Assembly: GCF_002288925.2 (NCBI RefSeq)
Contig: NW_022098008.1
Span: 2,735,110-2,799,109, forward strand
Direction of reading: 5' to 3'
DNA length: 64,000 nucleotides
Origin: Delphinapterus leucas
Taxonomy: Eukaryota > Chordata > Mammalia > Artiodactyla > Monodontidae
In this document: positions 47,356 through 60,300 of the stretch, one piece after another
How the letters are laid out: every line of letters begins with the position of its first letter
How positions within the stretch are numbered: the stretch's first letter is position 1
Notes under the pieces: model-generated
Databases searched by the model: none
Told to the model about the DNA's origin: nothing
The model's input: only the letters and a program-made list of their open reading frames with translations
Position numbers and translations under genes: made by a program

Positions 47356-49735
47356 TTTGCAAACGTGGGGATATTCTGCGTCCCAGGATGGAAGCCCCTA
47401 GGACATCCAGGCCCTCTGGCTCCTGTTACTTTTCAGACCTCAGAAAAGTTAGTGTGTGATTAACAAACAAAACATGAGCCCCTGGAGCTCTGGGTGAACG
47501 GGGCTCAGTGTTTATGCTGCATGCATGCAAGCCAAGTGCGTGTTACGGTGGTTCATGCTCAAGAAAGGGATGGGTTGTGAAATGTAGATCACAGAAAGGC
47601 AGGCCCGGAAATTTCAGAGAGCCTTGAAGAGCAATCAGACAGGAGAGGCTCACAGGAGAGAGCTGGGGGCCAGGTGGACATCAGGGCTGTGGTGGCAGTG
47701 TGAAGTGCAGGGTCACGTGGAGGGAGACGGGCCCTCCAGGCTCAGGCCGGCCTGGGCCTCCGCCCAGGCATCCACAGCATCTTCCCAGGAACTCCGCGCC
47801 AGTGACTTGCTCTGGGACCTTCCCTGAGGTCCTCCTGGCCACTTCCTTGTTGGGGAGCTGGGGATGGCAAAGCTGTTAGGAATGATTGTGCCTCGATTGG
47901 AGGGGAAGCAAAAAAGGAAACACCAGTGTGCTTCCGATGCCATTTTAAAAACAAAACAAGAAAGAAATGAAAATGTATTCGAGAAGTGTGTGCAGAAGAA
48001 AAGAATAAATTATAACTTAGTCTGTGCTGAGCGCTCACAGAAGTCCCTTTCAGAGCTCACTCTGACTCCTAGTTTACTGACTTTTAAAAATGGTCTGTTT
48101 ATTCAAAGCCACATGGTGTATCCAGGACAGATCTTTCCTTTGTCTTAAACCCATCTGAAAAGTAAATAGAGAATACCAAGAGACAGCTAAAAGGGAATGA
48201 AATTCCCATTGAGCCAACATAAGCACAGTCTGCAGGCGAGACATCACAGCTCAAGGTGCCCTTCCTGGTCCACACGTGTGACCCAAGGGCCCTTCCCTGA
48301 GTGAGTGTCTCCCCACCCTCCACTGAGGACCCTGAGAAAGGCTCCCTGTCTGTGCATCCCCGCTTCTCAGGTGCAATCTCCCTGAGCCTCCCCTTCAAAA
48401 GATTTGCCTTTGGAAACCGTGGACCTTGTGATGGAAATGCTTCCAAACAGAAGAAAAGCCCTGGTGGGATCTGACCGTCTCGTCACTTACTAAGTCCTCT
48501 CTGAGGCTCTGAGAGCACCAGCCCCAGCAGGAGGCCGGGATGTAGCCCCAGATCTCAGCTCCACCCTGCAGGATCACCTGGACCTCCACTGGGGTCCACA
48601 GGAAATGCCACATCCCCTGGGTTGAGTTTGGGCCACACTCATTCAGAGGCTCCAAGGCGCTCCTGGTGAAGTGGGTGCTACTGTGTCAACCTCCTTCTAT
48701 GACCAGCATGGGCAGATGTGGGTATTTAACCACTCAGGGCCAGTGCCTGAAGGAGGGGGTGCCCTCAGAGGAGGAGGGATATGACATCGCCTGCCCCAGG
48801 CTCAGAAGTGTGAGTGTCGCTGCCCTTGTGTTTCGGTGGCATGTGTTGATGGGCGGAGGACATGGTGTCAGAAGATCTGTCGACACGGTGACACGTGTCA
48901 GGAGAGGGCTTGGAGCTGCAGAAAGATCTGCCCTAAGAATAGACTCCCGGCATTATCTGTTAAAATAACTTTCTTCTGCCAAAAACTCTCCATCTTCTTT
49001 GAAGCTCTGAATGCCGTTTTCTGAGGGTTTTATGGTTACACTAATTACATGTTACTAAAAACAGAGCCACCTCAGCTGTGTGTAATGGAGCCCCGAAAAT
49101 ACACTGCTGACAGGGGGCGGGGGGCCCTTAGTTACAGTCAAGACAATTCAACCCCGGGGCCAATTAAGGATCCCCAAAAAGAAAATTCCCGAACAGGCCA
49201 TTTGGTGACTAAAGAGTCTGTCTTCGTGTAACTAAGAAGCTGAAGGCCCCCCAGTCTAGGGGGGGCAGCTCAGACGCCGAGCTGAGGCTGCCAAAACGAG
49301 GGCGGGATAGGGTCCTGGCAGCCGAACCCCTGCATCTTCCCCTGTGTGATGGGCACTCAGTGTCCTGACCTCGTGTTTAGGATTTCACTCTGAATATAAC
49401 ACCTAAGACACAGGAAAGACTGCAGCTGGAGCTGGACACTTCTTCCTTAAAAAACCCAAAAATTCTGTTACAGCATCCTCTGAATTTTAAGTGAAAATAT
49501 CATGGCTCCTCTTTTTAACTTTTGAGCTTGGGAAGAACATGACACCTGCTTGTGGGCCTGCCCTGGCTGGTTAAGGCTTGCACTGGAGTCCACGCCGGGC
49601 ACTTGGGGGCTGACTTTGACCTGATGGGGCTGCCCCCCACGCAGGCCTCGCCGTTCTGCACCTGCTCTCATCTCCCCCGCGAGCCCGCTCTGGCCTGTGC
49701 TGCCCTTCAGCAGATGGTGCTGGACCCCAGACACA
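47356..49735. other. Unique DNA, no gene recognised
   Basis: It contains a GC-richer part at 47640-47830 and a purine/pyrimidine-biased patch at 49110-49320 with C and G runs (GGGGGCGGGGGGCCC at about 49114). Overlapping short frames show no domain. Confidence 0.5.
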
Positions 49736-49835
49736 CACACGTATGTATGTACATGAGGTATGTGTGTAGATATGTGCACATGCCTCACACGTATGTATGT
49801 ACATGAGGTATGTGTGTAGATATGTGCACATGCCT
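49736..49835. repeat. Perfect 50-bp tandem duplication
   Basis: 49736-49785 and 49786-49835 are identical, beginning CACACGTATGTATGTACATG. The unit itself is rich in TG/CA and TATG. Identity of two 50-bp copies suggests a recent duplication or a small unstable array. Confidence 0.93.
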
Positions 49836-49944
49836 TTATCAAGCGATTCATATTTGAAGAAACTCTTTAAAAATAAAACACAACTGGATTCCCTTCATGT
49901 AAATCTCAGACTAGCAGGTGGAAACAGCAGAACTGTGAGCCTTC

Positions 49945-50060
49945 ATCTTGAGGTGAGCTCAGAGTTTCTGTGCTCCCGACATCTGTGGGACCTTGGGCAA
50001 GTTATCCTTCCTCAGTTTTCTCACCTGTAAAAAAGAACAGTGTGTGCTTTGCCCATTTCA
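49945..50060 (+). repeat. MIR SINE fragment
   Basis: GGGACCTTGGGCAAGTTATC and CCTCAGTTTTCTCACCTGTA match the MIR core closely. Confidence 0.8.
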
Positions 50061-51972
50061 AAAGGACTTGAATTAAAAAAAAAGAAAGGAATGTGGAGGA
50101 AAATGCCTCCTGAGTTAGCAAGTTGTTCCCAAAGGGAAGGAAAAACAAAAGCCACATGGAGTCCCGCTGATCCACCGTGACAGCGTCTTCCACGGGGTTG
50201 GCCACTGCCGGAGTCACTGTCACAGAGCGGGACTGTCCTGCAGTGACGAGTAGACTTCACGTCGTGGAGAGGCTTTCCACACTTGAAGTGCCCCTCGTCA
50301 ATGGTCCATTTCAGGTGCTTCCCCGACACTTAATGAGGTTGACAGACGGCGTTGGGCGGGGCTGGCAGTGGGGGGATGTGGTGCTTGGGCCCAAAAGGTG
50401 TGCTTGGCCATTTCCTCTTTCCTTTCTTCTTCCAACGGCTGTAAATGCAGTGACCTCGATACCCAGCCACCCTCAGAGCAGAAAGACCACCTCCATCACA
50501 TGTTTTTAGACCCGGAGCTTCGATTTAGAAGGGAATCAGGCCTCTGTGTCGGTCAGCCTGGGCTCTGGTTTCCGGTGGGCCGAGGCTTAGGGTTTCAGAA
50601 CCACAATAAGGGGACCCCCTCCTTTGCCCCTCATTATCCAGACGTCTTTCTGCGGACCACGTGACAAATGCCATTGTGATGGGAAATTGCATGTGAGCTC
50701 GTGTTCTAAGACCTACCCTGCTTTATTGCATGGATCGACATAAGCAGAGCATGTGAATAGAACTGTGTTTATGACGTGAGGTAGTTCACCCTGCCGGCCT
50801 TCCCTGGGGAAGCTGCTGGAAGCACCGTGGGCTTCAATGAGGAGACAGGTGGACTTGCCTGGTTTCAGAAATGCATCTTAAACAACAAGTTACAATAGTG
50901 AATTCCACCCGTGCACAAAACAATTCTGACTTAATAAATGCAAGTATTTCATGGTGGTTTGTAACTATTACAAGGACTACCTCTCGGACACTGACACCAC
51001 GGTACCGTCACCGTGTGATGTGGAATCTGTACTTCAATATCCTTATAAGGAAATGGAATCAGCACGACAGCTACGATGTCTTTCAAGACTGTAAAGAAGG
51101 CCTTTCAGTGAATTTACAATGCAACTCACTCAGAAACACCCAAAAATGAGGAAAATTCATTTGAGGTCATTTACTTCTTTCTCTTTCTGGGAACTGCTTT
51201 GTTGAAGGGTCTGGTGGCCTTGGCCTCCTGGTTTGCTGAGTGGGCCTGTTGCCCATCGCCCCACCATCAGCTATCCAAGTGCATGGTGGGAGAGGCTGGT
51301 TCTGGCTGGGGGTGACCCCAGGCTCTGCTCCTGTCTCTCCTGGACCATCTACCCCGGGAAGCTCGATCTGCCACCCAAAGGGGGCCCAGAGGGAGGGCGC
51401 CTGGATGAGGCATGGCCGCTGACCCCGGCATCTCTTCCTGGTGGTCTCCCGTTCCCTTCTGTGTGACCCCAGCCTCGCTTGGTCCCCTGGGGGGTATAGA
51501 TTGTTCCAGTGACCTCAGCAGGTCCCAGTGTCTCGAATCAGCCTCAAGGTGACCCCAGTCCCAACAACACTGGCTGGGCAGCGCCGCCTCCTCGGACGTC
51601 TGAGTTCCCACGCTGTGGGGCTTCCCCCAGGTTTATGGACGCTAATCATTCAGGTCCTTCTGTTGGTCCCCAGCCCCTGGGAGTGTGGCTGCCTCCCACT
51701 GAGAGCACAGGCCAGCAGAACGCTCTCTTGGTACCTCCCACTTGCCCCGTGAACATTCTTCATGGCACATCCTCCCTGGGAGTAACTGGTGTGGGTCCGT
51801 CTTCCGATTGGGCCCCGGTAGGTCCGGGGCTTCCTCATCACTGCCTGGCTTTCCAGAAGAAGACGTGAAGTCACCACCTTCTCTTCCTGCATCTGCCTAC
51901 ACACCCCGAGCCTCACAGTCGTGCCCTGAGAAGGTAGCAGTAACCTGGCCGGGACCACAGTCCAGCACTGGG
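50061..51972. other. Unique DNA, no gene recognised
   Basis: The GC-richer half (51220-51960) has several overlapping frames on both strands without domains. No gene is called. Confidence 0.5.
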
Positions 51973-52015
<43 letters not shown>

Positions 52016-52047
52016 TGTGTGAGTGTGTGTGTGTGACTGTGTGTGTT
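51973..52047. repeat. TG/GA compound microsatellite
   Basis: A TG run of about 30 bases passes into a GA run and back into interrupted TG repeats. Likely polymorphic. Confidence 0.95.
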
Positions 52048-52463
52048 GGGGGAGCAGTTAAATTCAAATTGCGACAGTGAGACCAGACAAGACTGGAGCT
52101 TAGGAGCATTTAATTATTCGTTAATCCTTCAGTACTTAGAGAAAGGATTTCTCCTATAGCTCACCTGGAAAGAATGTTCTTTGCTGTAAAACTCGACTCT
52201 ATTCGTAAAAAGCTCCCTTGGCTTCACTCTGGCAAATGCCCAGGTCTCGTTTATTTGTCTGAGGAGAGCTTTATACAAATAGAACAAACAGTGTAAAAGT
52301 TAGCTTCAGTCTGCAACCCCACCCCTAGACTTTAGTGAACAATAATGGCTCCTATTGAAAGCAAGTATTTTGCACCTTGTGGTAAGTTTTCTGCCACCTG
52401 CCGGTAGGAGTTGTTCTCCCAGATCCACAATTCTGTAAGGCTCTTACTCTCATTTGCCTCTAC

Positions 52464-52661
52464 AGTTTTTATTTTAGTTTATTTTATTTTTGCGGTACAC
52501 GGGCCTCTCACTGTTGTGGCCTCTCCCGTTGCGGAGCACAAGCTCCGGACACGCAGGTTCAGCCGCTCCGCGGCACGTGGGATCATCCCGGACCGGGGCA
52601 CGAACCCGCGTTCCCTGCATCGGCAGGCAGACTCTCAACCACTGCGCCACCAGGGAAGCCC
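52464..52661 (-). mobile_element. CHR-type tRNA-derived SINE, antisense
   Basis: On the minus strand it begins AGGGCTTCCCTGGTGGCGCA, contains an RNA polymerase III A box (TGGCGCAGTGG) and B-box region, CCATGTGC-like CACGTGCCGCGG, and ends with GCCCGTGTACCGCA and an AT-rich tail. A perfect 9-bp target-site duplication TGCCTCTAC flanks it (52455-52463 and 52662-52670). It lacks about 20-30 bases of the central GGGCCCGTGAGCCATGGCCG part found in the copy at 63478-63697. This SINE type is diagnostic of cetaceans and hippos. Confidence 0.92.
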
Positions 52662-52670
52662 TGCCTCTAC

Positions 52671-53029
52671 CTTTTATGACAATAACATCAACTAGCTCTT
52701 TGTGCCCTGTCCTGGGATTACACAAACTCAGCACTCAGTTGCACGCCCTGTTAGATAAATATCCTTGAAAGTGCGTTTCACGGACAGGCGGGAGTGGACT
52801 GATGCCTTTTGTCTTTCCTGTAGCAACGCTCAGAGGTAACAATGTTGCAGTGCTATTTTGTGTCTGAGGAGTGTGATCCTGCAATACTGGCCCTAATCCT
52901 CCAGACACAGCCTTGCTTTGAATGCCAGCCATGCAGCCTGGAGGGGGTCCATCTCAGGGAGCAGGATAATTCAGAAGGAGAGCTAGTTTGAGAATTGCAA
53001 TGAAGACTTTGTGTTTTATACACTTTAAA
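52671..53029. other. Unique DNA, no recognisable feature
   Basis: No gene or dispersed repeat seen. Confidence 0.5.
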
Positions 53030-53600
53030 TGAACTTCTTAGAATATGTTAAGACTCACAGGAAAGCTTCAAACATAGTAAAGTCCTTGCATCCCTCCACC
53101 CCGTTTCCCTTCCATTGTCGTACATTTGACACAACTGATAAACCAACGTTGCTGGGTTACTATGCACCAAACTCCACGCTTTACCAGGATATCACTCGTT
53201 CTTCTCTATTGTCCTTTTTCTGTCTTGAGATCCCAGTCAGAGGCCACATTCCATTTACTTGTCCAATTTTCTTACCTTCCTCTAGTGTGTGACAGTTTCC
53301 TAGACTTTCCTTGTTTTCTGATGACATTGAGAAGTTTGGAGAGTATTGATGAGGTGTTTTATAGAATGTCTCCCAACTTGGGCTCTTATAGTATTTACCT
53401 GTGGTTAGACAGGGGTATGAACTTGGGGAGGGAAAACCATAGGGGTAAAATGACATTCTCATCATACCCTCTCCAGGGTACATGCTGTTATATGTTTCAT
53501 CATCGATGATGTTAACTTGATAAGCTGACAGTAGCTGTGTTTGTCAGGTTTCTATAAAGTATCTTTTTTCCCCATTTTCCTATTGTGCTCTTTGGAAACA
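53030..53600. mobile_element. Old L1M-type 3'-UTR-like repeat
   Basis: Same family as 13880-14380 by motif order: ACATTGAGAAGTTTGGAGAG, GTTTTATAGAATGTCTCCCA, GATGATGTTAACTTGATAAG and GTTTGTCAGGTTTCTATAAA. Diverged, no frame. Confidence 0.6.
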
Positions 53601-54299
53601 AGTCAACAATGGCACCCACACCCCAGGAGGGAGAAGGCGGGTGACATGTCATCGTGGGCAGAGTATCTACATAAACTATTCCAATATTTCCATAGGAAAG
53701 GTGTGCCTCTTCACCCTCATTTATTTAGTTATTTATTCAATGCTTTACTTTCAACAGTATGGAGCATGAATGTTTCTTTTATTCTTTGGTTTATAATCCA
53801 ATATTATGTTATTTATCTTGCTGCTCAGACAGCCCAGCCCTGTTCAGCTTTGCAAGCTCTTTCAGGTTGTCTCCTGTATTCTGTTCACGTGTCCCCAGTC
53901 CTTTCGTGTGTGTGTGTGTGTGTGTGTGTGTGACTTTCTGATGCTACAAGTTGTTCCAGGTTCATCATGAATATTTCCAGTCTTAGTCCAACAATCAGCC
54001 ATTTCTCCAAAAAGCCCTGTTTTCTTTTATTGGAGAAGGTTTTAGAAATCAAGGTCTGGGCACTGGGTGTGCTCATTCCTACCGGGGCACCCTCTTCATT
54101 TTTTCTAAAGCAATCCAGCTTCCCCCACAGCCAAGGGGCCTCCTCAGCTACTTACAGGTTAAATGTTTGTGGCCTGACTTTGCTCTGTGTTCGCACCGCC
54201 TGACCTCTGTGCGTCCTCTGGGAGTGGATGATGAATACCGCATGGGGTTGTACTGCATGTATGTTTGGCTTTCTCACCCTGTGGCATCTTATGTCCTGA
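53601..54299. other. Unique DNA with a GT microsatellite
   Basis: No gene recognised. The short frames beside the microsatellite are not supported. Confidence 0.5.
53906..53932. repeat. GT dinucleotide microsatellite
   Basis: An uninterrupted GT run of about 27 bases. Confidence 0.95.
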
Positions 54300-54680
54300 G
54301 CGTCTAAAAGTCAGGCTGTGATTTATAGCCAAGCAGCTAAAGTAAAATTTAATTGTTTTAAAGATAACTTTACACAGATGCCGTCTGGAATTCTATTCTA
54401 TTTGTACAAAATAGAATTTGTACACTATAAGCCAGGTGTATGAAGGAAAGTGGTTAAACTGGGCTGATTATCAAGTGCTTTGAACATGTTCTCCACAGCA
54501 GTAAATCTAATGGGAATTGTGGTACCTTAATCAAAGGTTTTATAAAACATATTTCCAAGAATGAATCTGCATTTATTCTTCTATTATTCAGTTATATATT
54601 TAGTAGATCTTTTACAGACATGGAGCTTTTCACTTGACCTGATTGAACATTGGTTCTATATGCTGAGTAGACTGCTTTGT
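54300..54680. promoter_or_regulatory. Candidate conserved AT-rich segment with palindrome
   Basis: Repeat-free, with TAAAATTTAATTGTTTTAAAG (about 54341) and a 9-bp inverted repeat ATTCTATTT / AAATAGAAT (54395-54403, 54409-54417) around a 5-base loop. Regulatory role is a guess from AT-motif density. Confidence 0.2.
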
Positions 54681-55034
54681 TAATTGTTGGTAATGAAACC
54701 AGCTTCTAAATTTCTCCTTGCTTTTCCTCTAGTCATTTGTGTTATTCAAAAGTAAGGATTGGAGAAGGACAAGGAAATATTCCTTAGCCCTGGAGCCCAC
54801 TGGGCCTCACCAACATGATGGTGATAAAGATAATCATAAAAGTTATAACACTTTCTGATGTGAACAACCTCAGTCATATGTAGCATGTAAATGAGTAGAT
54901 CATCACAAATTTTTGCTCTTTTTATTATCTGAAGCATGAATGTGCAGCAGACTAAACAGAAACACAGATTCTTTGACACTGTTTCCATCAAGGGGTAGGG
55001 TCTGTATATCACCCCATAAATCTGAGCTGGTTTA
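54681..55034. other. Unique DNA, no recognisable feature
   Basis: No gene or repeat seen by eye. Confidence 0.5.
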
Positions 55035-55656
55035 TCGCCCCCTAGACCAGTACCGTGTGGCACAGGAGACACGGTGCCAGTTCTAGGCACAGACTTGAAG
55101 GGGGTTGGTAGCTCCTGCCTCAGTCTCTTGAAGCCTCAAGTAGCCATATAAGAGGTCTGCCCTCCTAGAAGCTGCCACATTGTAGGAAACCCAAGCTTCG
55201 GTGTGGAGGGAACGTCCTTTCTCAACTGGGGTTCCATAAAGCAGTGAAGCCCTAGCACTCTAAGATGGCCATGAAATGTAACACAACCTCTTTTTGCCTA
55301 TATGCACCTTAAAGAGGAAGGACTAGCTTTGTATCATTCTCAGGGGATTAAGGAAAAGGCCATTCAAATTGTATTCTGCACTTTGTACTTCAGATGAGGA
55401 ACTTTAGCTGAGAAAGAGGCTGGAGGCTGAAACTCCACCTGGAGAGAGGAGCCAAGGGGCACCAGGAGGTGGACCCAGGGATGATGTCACCTTGGAAGTG
55501 GGTATTACCATCCAGACAGGCCAGTAAAGCCACGTGGATCAGAGACAAATCTCCCAGCTGAGCCCCTCCTGAATTCACAACATACAAACTCATGAACAAA
55601 GGACAATACTTGCTTTAACCATTAAGTTTGAGGTAGCAGCTTTTTTTTTTTTTTTT
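55035..55656 (+). mobile_element. Possible MLT1/MER-type LTR remnant
   Basis: AGCCATATAAGAGGTCTGCC, ACCCAGGGATGATGTCACC, and GCTTTAACCATTAAGTTTGA near the end recall the 3' half of MaLR-type LTRs, whose end reads like ttttaagccactaagttt. A 16-T run (55641-55656) follows. Diverged; the left edge is uncertain. Confidence 0.4.
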
Positions 55657-55741
55657 GTAGAATCACTGTAAAGAACGAAAACACAATATAAGCAAATAAA
55701 ATCCCATCTTCCAACCAGAAAGCCAAACATCAATTGGTCAA

Positions 55742-55744
<3 letters not shown>

Positions 55745-55787
<43 letters not shown>

Positions 55788-55835
55788 TATATGTATATGT
55801 CATATATAATTTATATATATACATGATATATATAG
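55745..55835. repeat. AT dinucleotide microsatellite
   Basis: A pure AT run of about 38 bases is followed by interrupted ATATAT pieces. Strong melting and cruciform potential. Confidence 0.96.
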
Positions 55836-56964
55836 TTTGAAATTATGTATGTTTGTGTGCAGCCAAAAAATAGTCCTTGTTATAGTTTTTCTTTCTCTAG
55901 TGCTTTAACAGAATTTCCTGTATCCTTTGCTTCTTCACTCTGCACTGTGCTCCAACTCTACTTGGCAGTGCCATTAGGAAAAATATTGGTTTATCCCAGA
56001 ATGGGCTCCCATCTTTGTGATTCATCCACTGCTCCTAGACGACATTTAGCAGGATGTCCCCTGCCTTCCCAGGAAAAAAATGCATACTTGAATAAGTTCT
56101 TATTTGGGACAGTGAAGACCCATTAAAAAAATCCCTGCAAGATAAGAAAACGAACATAGACAATTCAAAACTATTATTAGCAAAAAGAGTTACAGCCCTT
56201 AAATCAAAAGGTAAAGGAAAAATCTGAAGTCCATTTGCCCATTTTTTCTGTTCAGGTCAGATAGTAACACCTAACTCAGTACTTTTATGTTGAAACTGTT
56301 TGATCCTCCTTGGCAGTTCTGTGCTGGCTTCCCATCTGGCGACCCAGCCACTGCCATCGAAGTCACAGTGGGTGCGAACTGAAGGTCACAGGATACTGAC
56401 ACAGCAACCACCAGGTGCATGAACCGCCACAGGTGTGGACCAGGCCAGGAGGGCTGCTCTCTTCTTGGGCTGGTCCCCCAAGACAACGAGAGTTTCCTTA
56501 GAAATCAAAAGAAAATAACAGGCAGGCCAGGTGTCCCAGGTAACAGGGAAGAACACTGTTGTCCAGGCCTTTCAAAATAAGTTGTTCAATCACCCTATTT
56601 CTTTCCACTTAAAAGCCAAACAACTATCAACTAAAGTTCTTTTCCATTCACATTATTGAAGAAATTATGTATTAAAGTCCTTTATGACTTCTAGTCTAAA
56701 ATTATATACCTATATATATTATATATATATATATTATTTTCCTGGGAATACAAATTGATATACCAAGAGTCCCTGGTTTGATTTTCTACTACAAGTCCCT
56801 ATTGTTTTCTGTGACCTAAACAAGACTACAAACTCCATCCCTAATAACAGGACTACCCTCCTAGGTCTGCTTGGAAGATAAATAAATATATGGAAAGCAC
56901 TCGGAACAGCACCGTCTCAATATCAGCCTTTATTTTTGCTTCATCCCTTACCTCACGTGCCCAC
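55836..56964. other. Unique DNA, no gene recognised
   Basis: A second short AT array lies at about 56703-56737. The frames at 55845-56126 and 56271-56486 have no domain. Confidence 0.5.
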
Positions 56965-57326
56965 TGTCTTAACCTGCACGGATGGCTATAACAAGAATAC
57001 CAGAGACTGGGTGGCTGAAACAAAAAATGTTTATTTCCCACAGTTTTGGAAGCTGGAAGTCTGAGGCCAAGGTGCTGGCAGATTCAATGTCTACTGAGGG
57101 CCTTTTCCTGGTTCACAGACTTCAGTCTTCTTGCTGTGTCCTCATGTGGTGGAAGGGGTGAGAGAGCTCCCTGGTCTCTTTTATAAGGATGCTAATCCCA
57201 GTACAGTGGCTCCACCCTCATGACCTCATCACCCCCCAAAGGCCCCACCTCCTGGTACCATCATATTGGGGGTTAGGTTTCAACATATAAATTTTGGGGG
57301 GACACAAACATTCAGTCCATAGCACC
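56965..57326 (-). mobile_element. Solo LTR, MaLR class (MST/MLT1-like), antisense
   Basis: On the minus strand it starts TGCTATGGACTGAATGTTTG, continues CCCCCCAAAATTTATATGTT, then GAGGTGGGGCCTTTGGGGGG and CCTTATAAAAGAGACCAGGG, and ends near GGTTAAGACA. This is the complete order of a MaLR LTR. The TATAAAAG would be its promoter box. No internal region flanks it. Confidence 0.85.
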
Positions 57327-60300
57327 AAGAAATTCCTTTCTTGTCCCTCATGTCATAACGTTGAGCATGAAAGCAGGAGGTTTCATTGCTCTTGGGGAGT
57401 CTGCACCTATTAGCACTACAGAATCATTCAGAGGGAAGGCTTGCAGGGACCTAATTTCCTCTTCCATGAACTGAACACAACGTTTCAAGAGTAATTGTAG
57501 CAGTATTTCCTTGGATTATATATCTGAGAGCTGAAGTAGTCCACTGATGTTAAAATGGTATGAAATAAAAATATTTGTTCAAAAGTGATTTTTCTCTGTG
57601 TCGTATGATAGACCAAGTGATGAAAGTGAAGATCTTCTGAGACCACCCCCCCCGCAATGGTAGCCCCTTCCTCGTCGGGGATACTGTCCCCTGTGGCATG
57701 TCACACAGGCCATCATGCTTAGTGAATGGGGATGAGACCCACATCCACCCAAGCTCTCCTTACAGGGAATGCACCCTTGGCTGGAGAACCAGCTGGTCTG
57801 GAACCGCAGAGGCTGGGCTTCAGACTGAACTTTAACACCTTGGTCAGTGTCTCTTCTTGACCTAAACATCCTGGAAGGGCCCTTGGTTAGCGCCCGTCTG
57901 TGTGTGGGCACGAGGACCAGGGGCGGGAGGACTTCTCAGCAAGGAGGGGCTTCCCAGCTCAGGAAACCCATAGGAGCAGGAGGTGGGTTGCTCACTCATG
58001 CCTGGATTCTCTCCTTCCCTGAAGACCTCGCCGGCCGGAGGGATTGTCAGGCTCTGACCATGAACCAGTGTGGACATCCTTCCCACACTGACCTCATCCG
58101 GTCCTCTACCTCCTCAGGGCATCATGCCCTAGTCCTGTCCGCCTGCGGATGCGAGCTGTGGTGGGTCCACCCTCCATTATCTCAAGGCTCTTGCAAGGTG
58201 TCCGCTCACCCAGGGCCAAGCTCTGCGTCTCCTCCTGGGGTGACATGACATCCTTGCCCCAAAGTTCCTTATCCTGAGTCAGAGCTCCTGGTGCCGGTGT
58301 CGCTAGGGCTGCTGAGTTAGAAAGAGCCCTTCACTGTAGGCTGGTGTCCCTTCTCATTTGGGGCTTAACCTGCAGCCCCAGGGTCCCTGCTGAGAACGGT
58401 GGGTCCACCTCACTCGAAATGGGAGCTGCAAGAGGCTGGCTGTCTGTGCCCGAGACTCCGCATCCTGATTCCTAGTAGCCATGGTTCACCTTGACTTAGA
58501 GCTCTGCTCAGTGTCTTGAAGCAGTGGAAAGATAGTGCGTCTTTCTCGTGACCGTGGGTTACCTGGTGAAGGGGCAGGACCGTGGGGTCAACCTCGGAAG
58601 CAGAATCAGTCAAACTTGGAGGGAAACTCTGCTCCCTGGCTCAGGGTCCAGATTTATTTGTTCTTTATAATAGCCAGAGGTCAAAAGTTGCTTTTGCTTG
58701 CCAAAGAACCCGTCATGTATACATTTATCCAATCAATGTTCACTAAGCATTAAGTAGGGGTCTGTCACAGGTTAGGACCTGGGGCTACAAAGATGAGCAG
58801 ACCCACCCCCTCCCTCCCTGAGAGCAGGGACCGAGTCTCCGCCCCCGTCAGACCCCAAGCCCGGAGCCCTGTTCACACCTGGCAGCAGGTGCGTACTAAA
58901 TGCCGGCCGACTTCAGCAGCTCAGTTTTCCAATAACTGGGATGTTTATGCTGGTTTCACTCCTACAATCTCTGGGAAGAGTGTCCCGATAAACATGCTGC
59001 AAAAGCCACGGGTCTGGGGTGTGGGGAAATGTACGGAATGAAGGAAAGGGCTGATCCTGGGACAATTTCAGTAGCCACAGACATGGGCACGCAGGTTAGT
59101 AAGAGGATTTACAGGCTGTTAATCACATAACCAGTTGTAGGGACTGGGCTTAGTGGAAGGCGTTCTCGCTTGGAGACTACCATCCACACGTCCCAGCAGT
59201 CGCACCGTGAACGCACGTGAACTCACATGCATTGTTTTTACCTGGGATCAAGTTGCATGCCCTGGACCGCCAGTCTTGACACCAGCCTCCAGGGCTATTA
59301 AAGGAAAGAGAAGCAGAGGAACAATTTGCTAATTTTGCATCTTTTTTGCTACAAACACTTCTTAATTACCTTTCTATTGAATGCCTTGTAAATAATTCAG
59401 CAGACTCCACCATACGTTACGCAAACGTTAACCAAAATTACTGTTTTCAGCAGAATATGACTGGAGTGTAGTAATGGGGCGATGTTTCTAATCTCAGCTT
59501 GTTCTTCCTCTGATGTTCTGTGGCAATGTTTAGGGCACAGAGTCCTAGCGCTGGTTCATTCACACATCGAAACGGTATTGACTAGTCCTCTGCTCTGTGT
59601 CAGGCCCTGGACAAGATCTGGCGGCTATAAGGTCCTGTTAACAACAGGCATTCGTCAGCTTCAGGTTGCCAACTCAGGTGGCTGCAGTGGCCAGGAGCCA
59701 TCTGATGGCCAATGGGGGAGAGAGGGGCTGTGACCACACGGCCACATCTAAACAGGCTGGCGCCACCCACCTGGTGACCTCTTGTCTGCAGAGAGCAGAC
59801 CCATCAGGGCCAGATTGTATGGTTTGTTGGAAGAAGGTAGGCATTTAGGTTGTCATATATGCAATATCTCACCTAAACAATCTTGGAAACTAATTGAAAT
59901 GTGTTTGAAAGGAGCTACTCTGTAGGTCAAAGCAAACTTGGAAGGAACTCTGGGGTCAGTTGTCACTTAGAAAATTCATCAAAGTTGCTGAAGAAGGAGG
60001 AAGAGGTGGGGGAAGTGGGCCCTCCCAGGACAACATCGAGCATCCATGATGTGCCAGGTCCAACCCCAGGCAGGCCTCAAGAAGACAAGTCCTGGCCCCC
60101 CGATGCTCCAGGAACTAGAGGGGCAAGTTCCAGGTAATGTACTGACTGGCCTTTGTTGAGTGTGTGCTGGGCAGGCCCCGAGCTCTCTGAGGTGAGCGGG
60201 ACAGGTGGACCCTGCATTTAGAAGGCAGGTGGCTTAGCAGAAAATCCTGCTGGCCACTTAAGTCACAATCATGTGAGCACCGCCTCCTCCTGCGGAAACA

